Of a stretch of DNA of 64,000 bases, positions 62,426 to 64,000 are shown piece after piece. Below the pieces are notes generated by a model. The model saw nothing but the letters and a program-made list of their open reading frames with translations. It was not told the origin of the DNA and made no database searches. Both the position numbers and the translations under genes were made by a program. Within the stretch, counting starts at the first letter, position 1. Each line of letters starts with the position of its first letter. Origin of the DNA: Natrinema salsiterrestre (GTDB lineage Archaea; Halobacteriota; Halobacteria; Halobacteriales; Natrialbaceae); NCBI RefSeq assembly GCF_029502005.1, contig NZ_JAMQOT010000009.1, positions 59,756 through 123,755 of the forward strand. Reading direction: 5' to 3'.

Positions 62426-63268
62426 CTAGGGTTCAAACAGGTCTACCATCTCTTCGTCGAACTGAACGGGGGCTCCAGTTCGATCGAAGCATCCGTATTC
62501 GGTAATCCCCCTGATGTTCGTTTCTCCGTCACTAGTTAACTCGTGAGCGACGCTGATCGTTTCTCGATCGACCCCCAGCACGTCGCATTCGACGCGGAGT
62601 TCCGTTTCGGACAGCACGGGGGACCGAAATTCCCACTTCCAATCGCGGATCCGATACGGCTGTTTCTCGTCACTGAGTTTATTGAGACTCGTTCCCTGTT
62701 CGGTGAGGTATTCTTCGAGGGCGATACCCGCGAACCGGGGGTACTCCTCGAAGTAGGCTAGTTCTGCGCCCTCGATGTAGGGACTTCGAATCCGGAACGA
62801 TGTCGAATATGAGGGGAGGGGCGCTTCCCGGTCCGTCTCCGTCCGAGGACCGACTTCCGGATCGCGATCGGCACAAGCGTCGGCGAAGGCCGACTGGACC
62901 TGGTCGGGTAACGGAAGTGCGGAGCCGGTCGGCGAGATAGTAACGTGGGTCATTCGAGCCGTCGCGAGGCGCTCTCCATCGCCGTCGATGACCTCGTAGA
63001 GGAGGTCGACGCTCGACTCGCCAACGTCGATCGGCACCGTCTCCACCGTGATCGTGTCACCGGTTCCGGGATAGCGATGAACGGAGGACTCGACCACGAC
63101 CGGTGCGTAGGGAATCCCGCCGTCGGCGAGAATCTCTTCGAACGAGTAGCCGAACGCGGCGGCCACCTCTTGGGTCGAAATTAGTTGCCAGTCGAAGAAG
63201 ACGGAGCCGTGAACGAGCGGTCCGGCAAGCTCTCCGAATCGGACTCGAGTATCGCTAATCGTTTGCAC
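62426..63268 (-). CDS. Double-hotdog acyl-CoA/acyl-ACP thioesterase
   Basis: The 280-residue protein is made of two hotdog folds. The first (about 1-140) has FFDWQLISTQEVAAAFGYSF and VESSVHRYPGTGDTITVETV; the second (about 150-280) has RFAGIALEEYL and SETELRVECDVLG. The pattern of a thioesterase strand pair repeated twice resembles 4HBT_2/FatA-like thioesterases. It should cleave an acyl-thioester in the cytoplasm. The next gene, divergent, is a PaaI-type hotdog protein, giving two thioesterases back to back. Confidence 0.75.
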   Translation of the reverse strand: MQTISDTRVRFGELAGPLVHGSVFFDWQLISTQEVAAAFGYSFEEILADGGIPYAPVVVESSVHRYPGTGDTITVETVPIDVGESSVDLLYEVIDGDGERLATARMTHVTISPTGSALPLPDQVQSAFADACADRDPEVGPRTETDREAPLPSYSTSFRIRSPYIEGAELAYFEEYPRFAGIALEEYLTEQGTSLNKLSDEKQPYRIRDWKWEFRSPVLSETELRVECDVLGVDRETISVAHELTSDGETNIRGITEYGCFDRTGAPVQFDEEMVDLFEP

Positions 63269-63440
63269 ACCCTGTCCGTATTCGGCCGACTACTACTATG
63301 TTACAGAAAACGGCAAACGATACGACGTGATCGAGTCATCGCTTGTACTAACGGAGTGCAATAGTATACGTTAACGGCGGCTACCAGAAGCGGGACAAAC
63401 GAGTGAAATGGCTTTTGTGCGACGATCACAATACGTCACT

Positions 63441-63842
63441 ATGACTGACAACGACGAACCGATTCAGACCGAATTGTTCGACGACCCGTTTTGCAACGCG
63501 CTCGATATCACGTTCGACGAGGTTGAAGATGGAACAGCCACGACGCGCATGTCTGTCACTGAATCGCATTTGAATTTCGCCGGCGTCCTCCACGGTGGCG
63601 CCGTCTTTACGCTCGCGGATGCGGCGGCCGGGGCAGCGCTTTCCTCCCGCATCGGTCCGGACGCTAGCATCGCGCTTGAGGCGAACGTCTCGTTCCTCGA
63701 GGCGGTAGATGTCGGTGAAACGGTGATCGCGACAGCAGAGGTGCCTCATGAAAGTCGAAAGACGGCAGAAATGGCAGTAACGGTCGAAACTGAAACGGGG
63801 GAGCGCGTCGCTTCCTACCGGTGTCGGGGTTATAAATTCTAA
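63441..63842 (+). CDS. PaaI-type hotdog thioesterase
   Basis: The 133-residue single hotdog domain has the PaaI signature HLNFAGVLHGGAVFTLADAAAG and the terminal VASYRCRGYKF. Members hydrolyse hydroxyphenylacetyl-CoA or other acyl-CoAs and often rescue CoA in aromatic and fatty-acid catabolism. ATG 63441 matches the family start; ATG 63408 would add 11 basic residues. A TATA-like agtatacg near 63363 would give a short leader. It ends about 30 bp before an IS end. Confidence 0.85.
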   Translation: MTDNDEPIQTELFDDPFCNALDITFDEVEDGTATTRMSVTESHLNFAGVLHGGAVFTLADAAAGAALSSRIGPDASIALEANVSFLEAVDVGETVIATAEVPHESRKTAEMAVTVETETGERVASYRCRGYKF

Positions 63843-63873
63843 CAGTCTCGGCGGTCAGCACGTTCCCGTGTCG

Positions 63874-64000
63874 GGCACTGTCTAGTTTAGCACCTCCGCT
63901 GGCGTCTGTTCGTTAAGTGATTGGTGCGGTCGTTGTGTGTTGTAGTAGTGTATGAACTGTTCAAGCCATTCTCTGACGCTCACCCGACTGCCCACCCACG
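63874..64000 (-). mobile_element. IS element of the second type, cut by the right window edge
   Basis: The terminal repeat ggcactgtctagtttagcacc starts at 63874. Reading inward on the minus strand the transposase C-terminus is intact: VGSRVSVREWLEQFIHYYNT, then QRPHQSLNEQTPAEVLN and a stop. This is the undamaged counterpart of the relic at 52194-52873 and the stub at 30956-30976. The rest of the element lies beyond the window. Confidence 0.8.

Noticed and set aside
1..64000. tRNA or rRNA genes.
   Set aside because: No conserved tRNA T-loop or anticodon-arm pattern and no rRNA sequence was recognised by eye; a covariance-model scan would be needed for certainty.

Overview
The window is from a haloarchaeon (class Halobacteria). 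The proteins are strongly acidic and the DNA is GC-rich with C/G third positions. Many genes have an AT-rich TATA element about 25-31 nt before the ATG and no leader. Other markers are a TFB transcription factor, a HalOD1 domain protein, a Tat-exported lipoprotein and haloarchaeal IS6-type transposases. IS relics, two IclR regulators and large catabolic clusters suggest an accessory replicon or genomic island, but the sequence alone does not prove this.

Bases 1-26454 hold an acyl-CoA/keto-acid catabolic block. It starts with the end of an E1-beta gene and an E2 gene of a 2-oxoacid (or acetoin) dehydrogenase; the E2 has two subunit-binding domains. A coupled minus-strand set follows (HyuA, HyuB, LLM oxidoreductase), then an acyl-CoA dehydrogenase with a DUF6285-like protein and an APH-like kinase. 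Next come an acetoacetate-decarboxylase-family protein, two acyl-CoA synthetases, a zinc-type reductase, two crotonases lacking the usual glutamates, a second acyl-CoA dehydrogenase, a complete Liv-type ABC importer, a butanediol-dehydrogenase-like enzyme and an E3.

Bases 26455-31620 hold a TFB gene and an IS graveyard. There is one IS6 copy with an open transposase, a second copy inserted with an 8-bp target duplication, two decayed copies, and the 3' end of an acetone-carboxylase gamma-subunit gene cut off at an IS end.

Bases 31636-51999 form a hexuronate/glucuronide catabolic island: a GH2 beta-glucuronidase with the NxK carboxylate signature, uronate isomerase (UxaC), an SDR fructuronate reductase of the UxuB type, two UxuA-like mannonate dehydratases, an enolase-superfamily sugar-acid dehydratase, a DHDPS-family KDG aldolase or ketodeoxyglucarate dehydratase, a ketoglutarate-semialdehyde-type aldehyde dehydrogenase, a uronate-dehydrogenase/Azf-like SDR, a lactonase, an MFS and a BASS transporter, and two IclR regulators. 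Both the isomerase route (glucuronate, fructuronate, mannonate, KDG) and an oxidative route (lactone, aldarate, 2-oxoglutarate) could be assembled. A deletion scar joins fragments of a sugar-binding protein and a second GH2 gene.

Bases 52000-64000 are mixed: a decayed IS, an operon of a small winged-helix protein, a thiolase-like protein without the nucleophilic cysteine and a DUF35 protein, several small regulators, an MBL-fold hydrolase, an isolated trpD, an amidase, two hotdog thioesterases, and the end of another IS at the right edge. I saw no rRNA, tRNA or CRISPR array.
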